In this document: piece after piece, positions 22,838 to 32,376 of the stretch
Layout: every line of letters begins with the position of its first letter
Position numbering within the stretch: position 1 is the stretch's first letter
Assembly (NCBI RefSeq): GCF_000403435.2
Contig: NZ_KE159707.1
Span: 768,291 to 813,494 of the forward strand
Source of the DNA: Oscillibacter sp. 1-3
GTDB taxonomy: Bacteria > Bacillota > Clostridia > Oscillospirales > Oscillospiraceae
DNA length: 45,204 nucleotides
Direction: 5' to 3'
Program-made: the position numbers and the translations under genes
The notes under the pieces: generated by a model
Databases searched by the model: none
What the model was told of the DNA's origin: nothing
Seen by the model: the letters and a program-made list of their open reading frames with translations, nothing else

Positions 22838-24073
22838 TTATTCGGCCTTGGGCGGCGTGCCGCCTCCGCCGCCCTTGCCCCGGCGGCGTCCGCCCCGGTA
22901 GTAGGGCTTGCGGCGCTTGGCCTCCCCGTCGCCGGCGGCGGATTTGGCCTGCTGGGACTGAGGGGGACGGGCCTTCCCCGCGGGCTTCTTGTCGGGCTGC
23001 CAGTCCTCCGCCGGCCGGGACTGTCCTCCGCCGGAGGGCTGCTTGCCGCTGTGTCCCCGCCGTCCGCCCCGGTGACGGCGGCGGGAGCGGTTCTCGCCGC
23101 TCTCCTGGCCGAATTTCTCCCGGACGGGGGCGTCCTCCAGGGGGTGGTCCATGTAGAAGGGGGTGGCGAAGATGGGGGACTCGAAGCTCTCCTCCGTCCG
23201 CTCCTCCATGTACCGGGCGGGCCGCTCCGGAATCTCAATGCCCTCCCGGCTGCCCTTGCCGTTGCGCAGCACCTTGATCTCGCAGCTGCGGTAGGTTTTC
23301 AGCGGCTCGCTGGGGCCGGAGGAGTCCAGGGCCACCTTCATGGTCTCCCGCAGCAGGTCCACGCTCTTCACATTGCCGGGGCCGTCGGGGGTCTGGACGA
23401 AGCTCTCCGCCTTGGGCATGCGCTTGGCGGCGTCCTCGTAGGCGTTCTGCTCGTACTTCAGGCAGCACATCAGCCGCCCGCAGGTGCCGGAGATCTTGGT
23501 GGGGTTCAGGCTGAGGTTCTGGGTCTTGGCCATCTTGATGGACACAGGGAGAAAGCCGTCCAGAAACTGGGAGCAGCAGAAGGGCCGTCCGCAGATGCCC
23601 ATGCCGCCGATCATCTTGGCCTCGTCCCGCACGCCGATCTGCCGCAGCTCAATGCGGGCCCGGAACACGGAGGCCAGGTCCCGCACCAGCTCCCGGAAAT
23701 CCACCCGGCCGTCGGCGGTGAAGTAGAAGATGATCTTGTTTCCGTCAAAGCTGGCGGAGACGTTTACCAGCTTCATCTCCAGGCCGTGGGCGGCGATCTT
23801 CCGCTCGCAGATGTCAAAGGCCTCCCGCTCTTTTTTCTTGTTGTACTCCACGGTGCGGCAATCGCTCTCCGTGGCCATGCGCAGCATGGCGCACAGGGGG
23901 CGGACGATGGCGGAATCCTCCACCTCGTGGTTGCCCTCCGTGCAGGTGGCGAACTCCGGGCCCTGGGCGGTCTCCACGATCACCTGGTCTCCCATCTTCA
24001 CCACGGCCCCCTTGGGGTCGAAATAATAATTTTTGCAGCCGCCCCGAAAGCGGACGTTGATTACTTCTGTCAA
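22838..24073 (-). CDS. ricT: PSP1-domain protein RicT (YaaT)
   Basis: A 411-residue protein whose first ~280 residues match YaaT/RicT, a subunit of the RicAFT (Y-complex) iron-sulfur protein that affects RNA processing by RNase Y. The PSP1 signature CGRPFCCSQFL (residues ~160-170) and CGRLMCCLKYE (~197-207) supplies the Cys ligands. The C-terminal ~120 residues are a long disordered Arg/Gly/Lys-rich tail (SRRRHRGGRRGH, RRKPYYRGGRRRGKGGGGG) that resembles an RNA-binding RGG region and is longer than in Bacillus RicT. The ATG overlaps the holB stop (ATGA); holB-yaaT linkage is conserved in Firmicutes. Confidence 0.92.
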   Translation of the reverse strand: MTEVINVRFRGGCKNYYFDPKGAVVKMGDQVIVETAQGPEFATCTEGNHEVEDSAIVRPLCAMLRMATESDCRTVEYNKKKEREAFDICERKIAAHGLEMKLVNVSASFDGNKIIFYFTADGRVDFRELVRDLASVFRARIELRQIGVRDEAKMIGGMGICGRPFCCSQFLDGFLPVSIKMAKTQNLSLNPTKISGTCGRLMCCLKYEQNAYEDAAKRMPKAESFVQTPDGPGNVKSVDLLRETMKVALDSSGPSEPLKTYRSCEIKVLRNGKGSREGIEIPERPARYMEERTEESFESPIFATPFYMDHPLEDAPVREKFGQESGENRSRRRHRGGRRGHSGKQPSGGGQSRPAEDWQPDKKPAGKARPPQSQQAKSAAGDGEAKRRKPYYRGGRRRGKGGGGGTPPKAE

Positions 24074-24927
24074 AAGATTTCCTCCAATTCCACCGCCAGG
24101 GCGCCCAGCACGTGGCCCGGGCCAACGTTATAGGCGCACTCCCCGCGGTACTTCTGCAACACCTCTATTGTGCGCACAATTTGGGATTTTGTCAAGTTTT
24201 TCGCGAGAAAAGACGCGCTCTCCCGGAGATTTTCCTCCGGCGGCTGCCCGTAGAGCAGCAGCAGCGCCGCCGAAAAGGCCTCCCGGCACTCCTCCAGAAA
24301 GGCGGACAGGTCCTCCCGGGTGGTCCGCTTCTTCTCCAGCCGCGCCGCCAGCTCCGCGGCGCTCCCCCGCTTTTTGGAGCCCAGGCAGCGGCAGAGCCGC
24401 TCCACCGACTCCGAAAGCGCGCCGTCCGCCCCGCCTGCGGCGGCTCCCGGGCGGAGCTCCACACAGCGGGAGCGGAGGGTCTGGAGCACCGCGGCGGGGT
24501 TCTCCGCACAGAAGAGGAACGCGGCGTAGGGCGGGCCCTCCTCCACGATTTTCAGCAGCACGTTCTGGTCCTGCTCCGTCAGAAGGCCGCAGTCCGGGAA
24601 GATGTAGACCTTCCGCCGGCCCTCGTTGGGGCGGATGTAGGCGTCCGCCCGGACGGACCGCACCACGTCCACGGCAATATTCTTATGGGCCTCGTCCCGG
24701 ACGGCGGCGACATCCGGGTGGATGTCCGCAAATACCTTCCGGCAGGCGGGACAGACGCCGCAGGGCTTCGCCCCCTCCCCCTGACACTCCAGAGCGGCGG
24801 CGGCGTACTGGGCGGCGGCGGCCAGGTCTCCGCCGCCGGTGAACAGCAGCGCGTGGGACAGCGTGCCCCGGCCGGCGGCCTCCCGGATGCGGACGGCGGC
24901 GGGATCGGCGGGTGAAAACGGGGACAT
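24070..24927 (-). CDS. holB: DNA polymerase III subunit delta'
   Basis: A 285-residue clamp-loader subunit. It has an AAA+ fold with a degenerate P-loop (LLFTGGGDLAAAA in place of GxxGxGKT), as expected for delta', which does not hydrolyse ATP. A zinc module C-x8-C-x2-C-x2-C is at ~48-63 (CQGEGAKPCGVCPACRK). The sensor-like VLLKIVEEGPPYAAFLFCAENPAAVLQTLRSRC (~120-152) is characteristic of HolB. The C-terminal helical collar is shorter than in E. coli. The start at 24927 has GGGAGG upstream. Confidence 0.92.
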   Translation of the reverse strand: MSPFSPADPAAVRIREAAGRGTLSHALLFTGGGDLAAAAQYAAAALECQGEGAKPCGVCPACRKVFADIHPDVAAVRDEAHKNIAVDVVRSVRADAYIRPNEGRRKVYIFPDCGLLTEQDQNVLLKIVEEGPPYAAFLFCAENPAAVLQTLRSRCVELRPGAAAGGADGALSESVERLCRCLGSKKRGSAAELAARLEKKRTTREDLSAFLEECREAFSAALLLLYGQPPEENLRESASFLAKNLTKSQIVRTIEVLQKYRGECAYNVGPGHVLGALAVELEEIF

Positions 24928-25013
24928 GGCAAGTCCTCCCGAACAAAATGATACCTGATTATACCTCCGAAGCCCGCCAAATGCAAGTCCCGCCGCAGCC
25001 GGGAGTCGTCCGG

Positions 25014-25165
25014 CCACGCATTTGATCACCTGTAATTTTTGCCTTGCGGCCATGGCGCTGTCCCCGCCCGTCTTTCCGAAAACGCCAGGTCTCCGGCGGA
25101 CGGGCCGGGGCAGAGCCCGGCCCCTGCATAAAATTCGCGAAACGGACACTCCCCGCAGCCGGAGA
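25014..25165. repeat. Dispersed GC-rich intergenic repeat, copy 3 (long form)
   Basis: Shares CTGTCCCCGCCCGT...CCGGCGGACGGGCCGGG-CAGAG-CCGGCCCCTGCATAAAATTCGC with copies 1 and 2 (written here in pieces with variable positions dashed). The rest of the 556-bp gap between holB and ppdK holds a CCCCC/GGGGG hairpin near 25296-25313 with TTTT on the minus strand, and the ppdK promoter. Confidence 0.65.
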
Positions 25166-25355
25166 GAGGCCGGAGCGCCGGAGGCGGAAACGGGAAAAAC
25201 AGTAAAGCGCAAACGTGTGCCAAATGGATTCGGCCGGGAGAACAGACAAAAAAACTTCTCATTTTTGGGACAACTGACAGGCCTTTTGTGCAAAACCCCC
25301 AGAATTTGGGGGCATTCCTCCGGTTTCCGGCGAATTTCTTTATGATATTTATGAA

Positions 25356-25384
25356 TTGTTTTCCAGAAAGTGACCTATTATAAT
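25356..25384 (+). promoter_or_regulatory. ppdK: Promoter of ppdK
   Basis: TTGTTT (25356-25361), 17 bp, TATAAT (25379-25384). The leader is ~95 nt. A second TATTATAG lies just downstream. Confidence 0.6.
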
Positions 25385-25483
25385 ATTATAGCTAACTGAT
25401 TTGACCAAGGCTGCAAAGATTAGTGTACGGACACACGATACGATCTGCCCGGCGGGGCGGAGATAAAAAACGGAGGAATGAAG

Positions 25484-28111
<2,628 letters not shown>

Positions 28112-28169
28112 GAGGGTGTGAGCAATAAGCGGGCCCTGGTTAAGAAAATTATATAAAAGGAATCATTCA

Positions 28170-28204
28170 CCAGAAGCAGGCTGCTTGAAGCGGCCTGCTT
28201 CTGG
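28170..28204 (+). terminator. Hairpin downstream of ppdK
   Basis: A 12-bp stem CCAGAAGCAGGC/GCCTGCTTCTGG with an 11-nt loop, 60 nt after the stop. A T run is missing, so it could be a processing or stability hairpin. Confidence 0.55.
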
Positions 28205-28205
28205 C

Positions 28206-28229
28206 GTCATCTGTGTTAACACAGATGAC
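28206..28229. repeat. 24-bp perfect palindrome
   Basis: GTCATCTGTGTT and AACACAGATGAC abut with no spacer. It follows the ppdK hairpin by one base. Confidence 0.8.
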
Positions 28230-28330
28230 AATACACATTAAAAACCTGCCAGGGTGCTTTAAGCTCCCTGCGGATCGTCAAAATCCCTCACCTATCCATC
28301 ATTTCCCTCCTGTGAATACAGGTTCTTACT

Positions 28331-28690
28331 TTGCAAAAGGAGAATATTGTATATGGATTATACGGAACGGAAAATTTGACGGTACTGGAATTGACAGAAG
28401 AGCGGGATACGTTATCGTATGATGAGCTGATCCCCTTGCTCATGAAACGACCTTCCAATGTCATATATATTGAATTCCATGGAAGACTTTATGGCATTAT
28501 AACGATGGGGCGGATTGCATTGGTAAAGCCATGTTCGCCGTTTGAAAAGCGGATGCAGCTGTTTTCATATTGGAGAGAGTTTCTTGAAGAAAAGATAGAA
28601 TGCGTAGAAATTATTGAACCTGGGGATATACCTGAGTATCTGGATGAAGTTAATTTTATTTTGTTTGTTGACGCATTTGAAAGGCCTAGA
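28331..28690 (+). pseudogene. Remnant of a CBS-domain protein (frameshifted and truncated)
   Basis: About 115 codons of AT-rich sequence: LTVLELTEERDTLSYDELIPLLMKRP..., then IYIEFHGRLYGIITMGRIALVK, which looks like a CBS-domain strand-helix (normally ...GIITxGDI). The only ATG with a good ribosome binding site (AAAAGGAG, ATG 28352) is in another frame and reads MDYTERKI before a TGA, so a frameshift near codon 8 is likely. The reading frame runs on into a terminator hairpin at 28688. Homologues I have in mind are N-terminal CBS domains of sugar-nucleotidyltransferases or LicC-like proteins; this is a weak call. Base composition contrasts with both neighbours. Confidence 0.5.
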
Positions 28691-28730
28691 GAATCCCGCC
28701 CCGGCCGCAGACCGGGGCGGGATTCTCTTA
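28688..28730 (+). terminator. 17-bp GC-rich terminator hairpin
   Basis: AGAGAATCCCGCCCCGG (28688-28704) and its exact complement (28712-28728) around 7 nt; TTA follows. It lies between the CBS remnant and the SOD gene and is repeated in sense as coding only by chance. Confidence 0.75.
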
Positions 28731-28810
28731 CGCCGGCCCGCCGCACCACTGGGAGCGGAAACATATAATGGGTTAGGCCATATGATATATCCCGCCCAGG
28801 AGGAATTGAC

Positions 28811-29446
28811 ATGAGTCAGCGATACCCGTTTCAAACCATGACACTTGGCTTCGGACTCAGCTCCCTGAGCCCTTACTGCGATCCGGACACCCTGTACCTG
28901 CACCACGGTCAGTACTATGCCCAGAAGGTCCGGGAGCTGAACCATCTGGTCTCTAAGCACCGCCTGACCAACCTCAGCCTGGAGGAGCTTCTCACCCAGG
29001 ACATCAACATGCCCGTCGCCCAGCTGGCCCGGCTGAAGGGGGCCGCCGGAGCGGTGTACAACCACGAGCTGTATTTTGACGGCATCCAGTCCGTCATGGA
29101 TACGCCGCCCCTGAACAAGCTGACGGGCGTTTTGATCGGGGTCTACGGTTCCATAAATGCCTTCAAGCGGCTGCTGCTGGAGGCCGCCGACAGCCTCCCC
29201 GGGGCCGGCTGGGTGTGGCTGGTGGCGGAGCGGAGCGGCGGTCCCCACATCGTCATCACGGACAACAACGATGCTGTGGACCTCCAGGCCGTCCAGCCCA
29301 TCTTTGTGGCGGACCTCTGGGAACATGCCTATTTCCTGGATGACCAGTTTGACAAGGAGAAATACCTAGATTACTGGTTCTCCTTCATCGACTGGAACAA
29401 GGCGGAGGCCCGCTTTGAACAGTCCCGGACGAGCGCCGCGTGCTGA
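28811..29446 (+). CDS. Divergent Fe/Mn-type superoxide dismutase-like protein
   Basis: A 211-residue protein of the iron/manganese SOD family. All four metal-ligand positions seem kept: His31 (YLHHGQYY), His in YNHELYF, and Asp/His in DLWEHAYF. Several second-shell positions differ from E. coli SodA/SodB: the segment after His31 reads HGQYYAQK, so the gateway His30/Tyr34 equivalents are not the usual residues; Ala replaces the Gln four residues before the second His, and ITDNNDA stands where Mn-SODs have a Gln. Activity and metal preference are therefore uncertain. AGGAGG precedes the ATG; no signal peptide. Confidence 0.85.
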   Translation: MSQRYPFQTMTLGFGLSSLSPYCDPDTLYLHHGQYYAQKVRELNHLVSKHRLTNLSLEELLTQDINMPVAQLARLKGAAGAVYNHELYFDGIQSVMDTPPLNKLTGVLIGVYGSINAFKRLLLEAADSLPGAGWVWLVAERSGGPHIVITDNNDAVDLQAVQPIFVADLWEHAYFLDDQFDKEKYLDYWFSFIDWNKAEARFEQSRTSAAC

Positions 29447-29470
29447 TCCGAACCGATGAAAAAGACAAAA

Positions 29471-29507
29471 AGACGCCAGCCCTGGCCTTTGTGCCGGGAC
29501 TGGCGTT
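29471..29507. terminator. Bidirectional terminator between SOD and AIM24 genes
   Basis: GACGCCAG-CCTGGC pairs with GCCGGG-CTGGCGT (one mismatch), with TTTTG on the plus side and TTTTTG on the minus side. It serves two convergent genes. Confidence 0.75.
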
Positions 29508-29545
29508 TTGTCATTTTACTGAGTGTCGGACATAAATCGAGTCTC

Positions 29546-30226
29546 TTATTTCCCTGTGGGAATGAAGGGGCGGATAGCGCCGGCCACGCTGCTGATGGGC
29601 ATGGTCTGGAGATAGACCCGGCCCGGCCCTGTGACGACGGTGTTGAAGAGCCCCTCGCCGCCAAACACCATGTTCTTCACCCCGGGCACTGTCTGGATGT
29701 CCATGGAGCAGGTGGCGTCCATGGCCGCCAGGTATCCGGTGTCCACCACCAGGGACTGCCCCGCCGCCAGGTCGTACTCCATCACAAAGCCGTCAAACTC
29801 CGTGAAGGCCATGCCCCGGCCGGAGAGCTTCTGCATAATAAAGCCCTCGCCGCCAAAGAAGCCGGCGCCCACTTTTTTCTGGAAGAACACGGACAGCTCC
29901 ACCGTCTCCTCACTGGCCAGAAAGCCGCTCTTCTGCACCACCAGCTCCCGGCCCGGCCCGATCTCAAAAGCCCGGATGTCCCCGGGGAAGCTGGAGGCAA
30001 AGGCGATCATCCCCGGGCCGCCCTGGGCGGTATAGCGGTTCTGAAACAGAGCCTCTCCGGCAAACATCCGGCCCAGGGCCTTGCCCAGTCCGCCGTTGGA
30101 GGTGGTCTCCATCTTCATGTTGGGGCTCATCCAGCTCATGCTGCCCCGCTCGGTAATCATGGTCTCTCCGGCGCTCAGCTGGCAGATGACTACGGGCAGG
30201 GGCTTTCCCTCAATGCGATATTCCAT
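29546..30226 (-). CDS. AIM24 / TIGR00266 family protein
   Basis: A 226-residue all-beta protein of the AIM24 (DUF124) family: MEYRIEGKPLPVVICQLSAGETMITERGSMSWMSPNMKMET at the start, Gly-rich repeats such as FGGEGFIMQKLSGRGMAFTEFDG, VVDTGYLAAMD and FGGEGLFNTVVTGPGRVYLQTMP. The family is thought to form a trimeric beta-helix-like barrel; its bacterial role is unknown. It overlaps the membrane protein gene by 17 nt, so the two are co-translated. Confidence 0.9.
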   Translation of the reverse strand: MEYRIEGKPLPVVICQLSAGETMITERGSMSWMSPNMKMETTSNGGLGKALGRMFAGEALFQNRYTAQGGPGMIAFASSFPGDIRAFEIGPGRELVVQKSGFLASEETVELSVFFQKKVGAGFFGGEGFIMQKLSGRGMAFTEFDGFVMEYDLAAGQSLVVDTGYLAAMDATCSMDIQTVPGVKNMVFGGEGLFNTVVTGPGRVYLQTMPISSVAGAIRPFIPTGK

Positions 30227-30815
30227 TGCTGTCTTCCTCCGTTTTCTCAGTGATATTTGCAGGGTCCTCCGCCGTTTTGCGGAAGAGCCGGTAAAAGCGC
30301 TCCATAAATTGGAAGGTGAAGCCTCCGGGGAACACGCTGTTGACCACCAGAGCCATGATAACGCCGATGCCGGTATCGAAGATGCGGTTCAGGGCATAGG
30401 TGACATAGCTCTCCACCGGAGTGTTGAAGAGGATGATGCAAAGCACCACGCCGCCGGGCTGGACGCCTCCCACCCAGAAGATTTGGCACAGCAGAATCAG
30501 CGCCACGGTGCCGACGAACACCAGGGGCACCAGCAGCAGCGTGTGGCCGCCCTGCGGATAGAAGAGCAGGTAAACCCGGAAGAGGGCCATGCCCAGAAGC
30601 CCGCCGATGGCGGTGCCGAAGAGGCGGTTTCCGCCGTGGAGCTTGGAATTTTCCAGATCGCTGCCCATGCCGAAGATGGCGCCGATGCAGGCGAAGGCGG
30701 GACTGCGGTCCAGAAAATAGTAGATCAGAGCACAGAGCGCGGCGGCCAGAGCCGTCTTGATATTGCGCATTCCGATTTTGGGAAAGCGGCGGGGGGATTG
30801 GCCGGTTGGGCTCAT
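30210..30815 (-). CDS. Aromatic acid exporter-like (ArAE/FUSC) membrane protein
   Basis: A 201-residue integral membrane protein. The start PKIGMRNIKTALAAALCALIYYFLDRSPAFACIGAIFGMGSDLENSKLHGGNRLFGTAIGGLLGM is the ArAE_1 (DUF939)-type signature: a helix, then the ENS...G--R--GT--G motif. About six hydrophobic segments are present. It has the membrane half only; the long cytoplasmic part of AaeB-like transporters is missing, as in most Firmicute members. Export of aromatic acids is established for few family members and is not shown here. Start with AGGAGA upstream. Confidence 0.82.
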   Translation of the reverse strand: MSPTGQSPRRFPKIGMRNIKTALAAALCALIYYFLDRSPAFACIGAIFGMGSDLENSKLHGGNRLFGTAIGGLLGMALFRVYLLFYPQGGHTLLLVPLVFVGTVALILLCQIFWVGGVQPGGVVLCIILFNTPVESYVTYALNRIFDTGIGVIMALVVNSVFPGGFTFQFMERFYRLFRKTAEDPANITEKTEEDSNGISH

Positions 30816-30868
30816 GAAAATCTCTCCTGACCAGCGGGCCGGTTTGGAGGAGGCCCGTATACATAGTT

Positions 30869-30897
30869 AGTATATCACGGCAAAATTCAGATGAAAA
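30869..30897 (-). promoter_or_regulatory. Promoter of the ArAE-AIM24 operon
   Basis: TTTTCA (30897-30892), 17 bp, TATACT (30874-30869) on the minus strand. Just upstream (30908-30942) an ATTTTGC(A/G)AA motif is repeated in tandem. Confidence 0.65.
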
Positions 30898-31019
30898 GGC
30901 CGCCGTGCAAAAATTTGCGAAATTTTGCAAAATTTTGCGAAGGCCGGTGTGAAGCGAAAAGGTCCCTTTTACCTTTCGTGTTGATGGAGCCGGGCACTGG
31001 CAATCTCACCAGCCGCAGC

Positions 31020-31048
31020 TTGAAGCAAAAGATTGGCTGCACTATAAT
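31020..31048 (+). promoter_or_regulatory. Promoter of the truncated GyrI-like gene
   Basis: TTGAAG (31020-31025), 17 bp, TATAAT (31043-31048), 33 nt before the ATG. Confidence 0.75.
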
Positions 31049-31081
31049 AAGAATCATAAATCGGAATTAGGGAGGAAAAAT

Positions 31082-31321
31082 ATGAAAATAGAAAAGTGTA
31101 TGAAAGAATCTTTTGCTGTAATGGGAAAAGAAGGTTTTACTTTGGATGGAGAAGGGTTTATCCAAAGATTATGGGCTGATGCGGATTCCCATTTTGAAGA
31201 AGTTCACACTTTGGTCAAGAAAGAGGCGAATGGAAACATAGTTGGCATACGGGGATTGATGTCTGACTTTTCCCACATGTTTAAGCCAAGAGAATATTTG
31301 TCAAGGGGGATTTCACCATAA
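31082..31321 (+). pseudogene. N-terminal fragment of a GyrI-like / effector-binding protein
   Basis: A 79-codon frame MKIEKCMKESFAVMGKEG... ending ...DFSHMFKPREYLSRGISP. It resembles the first half of bacterial effector-binding (GyrI-like, AraC effector) domains, which are ~150 residues, as in the motif GEGFIQRLWADADSHFEEV. The second half is missing. Promoter and ribosome binding site (AGGGAGG) are intact, so a short product may still be made. A MITE begins 29 bp after the stop; the truncation may be linked to rearrangement at that element. The sequence is AT-rich relative to the genome. Confidence 0.6.
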
Positions 31322-31349
31322 AGATGAAATCCCCCCAATAAATCAATAT

Positions 31350-31513
31350 TAGGCCTTGTTTGAAAAATGGCGGAATGCCCAAACGGTGGATCTTGATCCG
31401 GCACTCTGCGTTAAATTTTCTTGCCGGGCGTCAGCCCGCCTGCAAAAACTTGCCTTGATTGGCGAAAACATCTCTCGCCGTTGGGCATTCCACCATTTTT
31501 CAAACAAGGCCTA
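31350..31513. mobile_element. 164-bp MITE, copy A (complete, 33-bp terminal inverted repeats)
   Basis: The left end TAGGCCTTGTTTGAAAAATG (continuing to 31382) and the right end (31481-31513) are inverted repeats of 33 bp with one mismatch. The outermost dinucleotide is TA, as for elements moved by IS630/Tc1-mariner-type transposases that duplicate TA. The inside (GCCGGGCGTCAGCCCGCC and AACTTGCCTTGATTGGCG) has no coding capacity. A second copy in opposite orientation lies at 41359. Confidence 0.85.
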
Positions 31514-31783
31514 GAAAAGATCTTCAAAAATTTTAGCGGTTTCTTCTGACATACGCCGAGTAGCAGTAAGGCTCATGGACAGTACATTTCCGTCTTTATC
31601 CGGATGCAGAGGTTTCTCCTCGCTCTTTGGATAACCGAAACGCAAAAGAGGTATCGCCTCATCGGGCATGAGCCGAGGCTCGATGCTGCTGCCATCCTCC
31701 CCCCTGACCGCCCATTCTGAACAACAATTAAAAGGTTCCTGGTGCTTTGTGTGAGGTTTGTCCGACTCAGTCATTAGCGTCAT
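31511..31783 (-). pseudogene. Hypothetical ORF whose stop codon is supplied by the MITE
   Basis: A 90-codon frame MTLMTESDKPHTKHQEPFN... ending MSEETAKIFEDLF. The TAG stop is formed by the terminal TA of the MITE, so the original frame probably ran further. There is no clear ribosome binding site. No family is recognised; the Cys pair in NCCSEW and the sequence WAVRGEDGSSIEPRL look protein-like rather than random. It is probably a decaying remnant. Confidence 0.35.
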
Positions 31784-31852
31784 TCCATCTGGGATAGCTT
31801 CTGCTTAAAAAAGAAAAGTTTATAGGCCATTATCAACACGAAAGGTAAGAGG

Positions 31853-31894
31853 GAAAAAAGCGCCGGCGCTCCGCGTGGCAGCGCGGAACGCCGG
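31853..31894 (-). terminator. Terminator of the HPr-like gene
   Basis: CCGGCGCTCCGCG (31863-31875) pairs with CGCGGAACGCCGG (31882-31894) with one mismatch; TTTTTT follows on the minus strand. Confidence 0.8.
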
Positions 31895-31918
31895 GGGCCT
31901 CTCTTTTTTGCCGGAGGT

Positions 31919-32140
31919 TCAGGACATTTTGTCCACCAGCCGGTCCAGACTCCTGGGGTCGACGCTGTCCTCCGTCACCACGTTGACCCGCTTGCCGATC
32001 AGGGCGTACAGGCCCAGAAGGGAGCGGGCGTCCAGCATCAGCGTATCCGTGCTCAGCCATACCTCATAGGGCGTTTGGGTGGCCAGCTCGTTGATCTTTT
32101 CCACCTGGTCACGGTCTTTTATATCAAGCTTCTTAACCAT
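31919..32140 (-). CDS. HPr-like protein lacking the phosphorylatable His
   Basis: A 73-residue protein MVKKLDIKDRDQVEKINELA.... The segment YEVWLSTDTLMLDARSLLGLYALIGKRVNVVTED has the register of the C-terminal half of HPr (compare ...AKSIMGVMSLGI...), with Ser40 in the place of the regulatory Ser46. The His15 active-site motif (HARPA) is absent, so it cannot act as a PTS phosphocarrier. It may be a Crh-like regulator or an unrelated small alpha/beta protein. ATG 32140 has GGAGG upstream. Strong promoter with two palindromes above it. Confidence 0.65.
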   Translation of the reverse strand: MVKKLDIKDRDQVEKINELATQTPYEVWLSTDTLMLDARSLLGLYALIGKRVNVVTEDSVDPRSLDRLVDKMS

Positions 32141-32253
32141 CGGATGTTCCTCCTTTTTGAATCCGCTCGGTTGGGCCTTGCCGGGAGGACGGCGGGGTTC
32201 GGCCGTCACCTGTTCCCCGGGCCCGGCCCGGTCTCCTCTTGGAGATTGACCAT

Positions 32254-32282
32254 ATTCTAGCAGGGGGGGAGAAAGGTGTCAA
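32254..32282 (-). promoter_or_regulatory. Promoter of the HPr-like gene
   Basis: TTGACA (32282-32277), 17 bp including a C7 tract, TAGAAT (32259-32254) on the minus strand. The leader is ~110 nt. Confidence 0.8.
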
Positions 32283-32289
32283 CGAGTGT

Positions 32290-32320
32290 TTTGTACAAAT
32301 CAACTAAAGTAATCGATTAC
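32290..32320. promoter_or_regulatory. Two perfect palindromes upstream of the HPr-like promoter
   Basis: TTTGTACAAA (32290-32299) and GTAATCGATTAC (32309-32320) lie 8 and 27 bp upstream of the -35 box. They are candidate operator sites; the binding protein is unknown. Confidence 0.45.
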
Positions 32321-32348
32321 CTATTGTGCATATTTACAAATCTGCTCT

Positions 32349-32376
32349 TGCCCGACAGGAAAGTCAGCGTCGGGCA
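32349..32376 (-). terminator. Hairpin at the end of rluD
   Basis: TGCCCGAC (32349-32356) and GTCGGGCA (32369-32376) form an 8-bp stem whose one arm is the last codons of rluD and whose loop includes the stop. The T run is weak. Confidence 0.5.
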
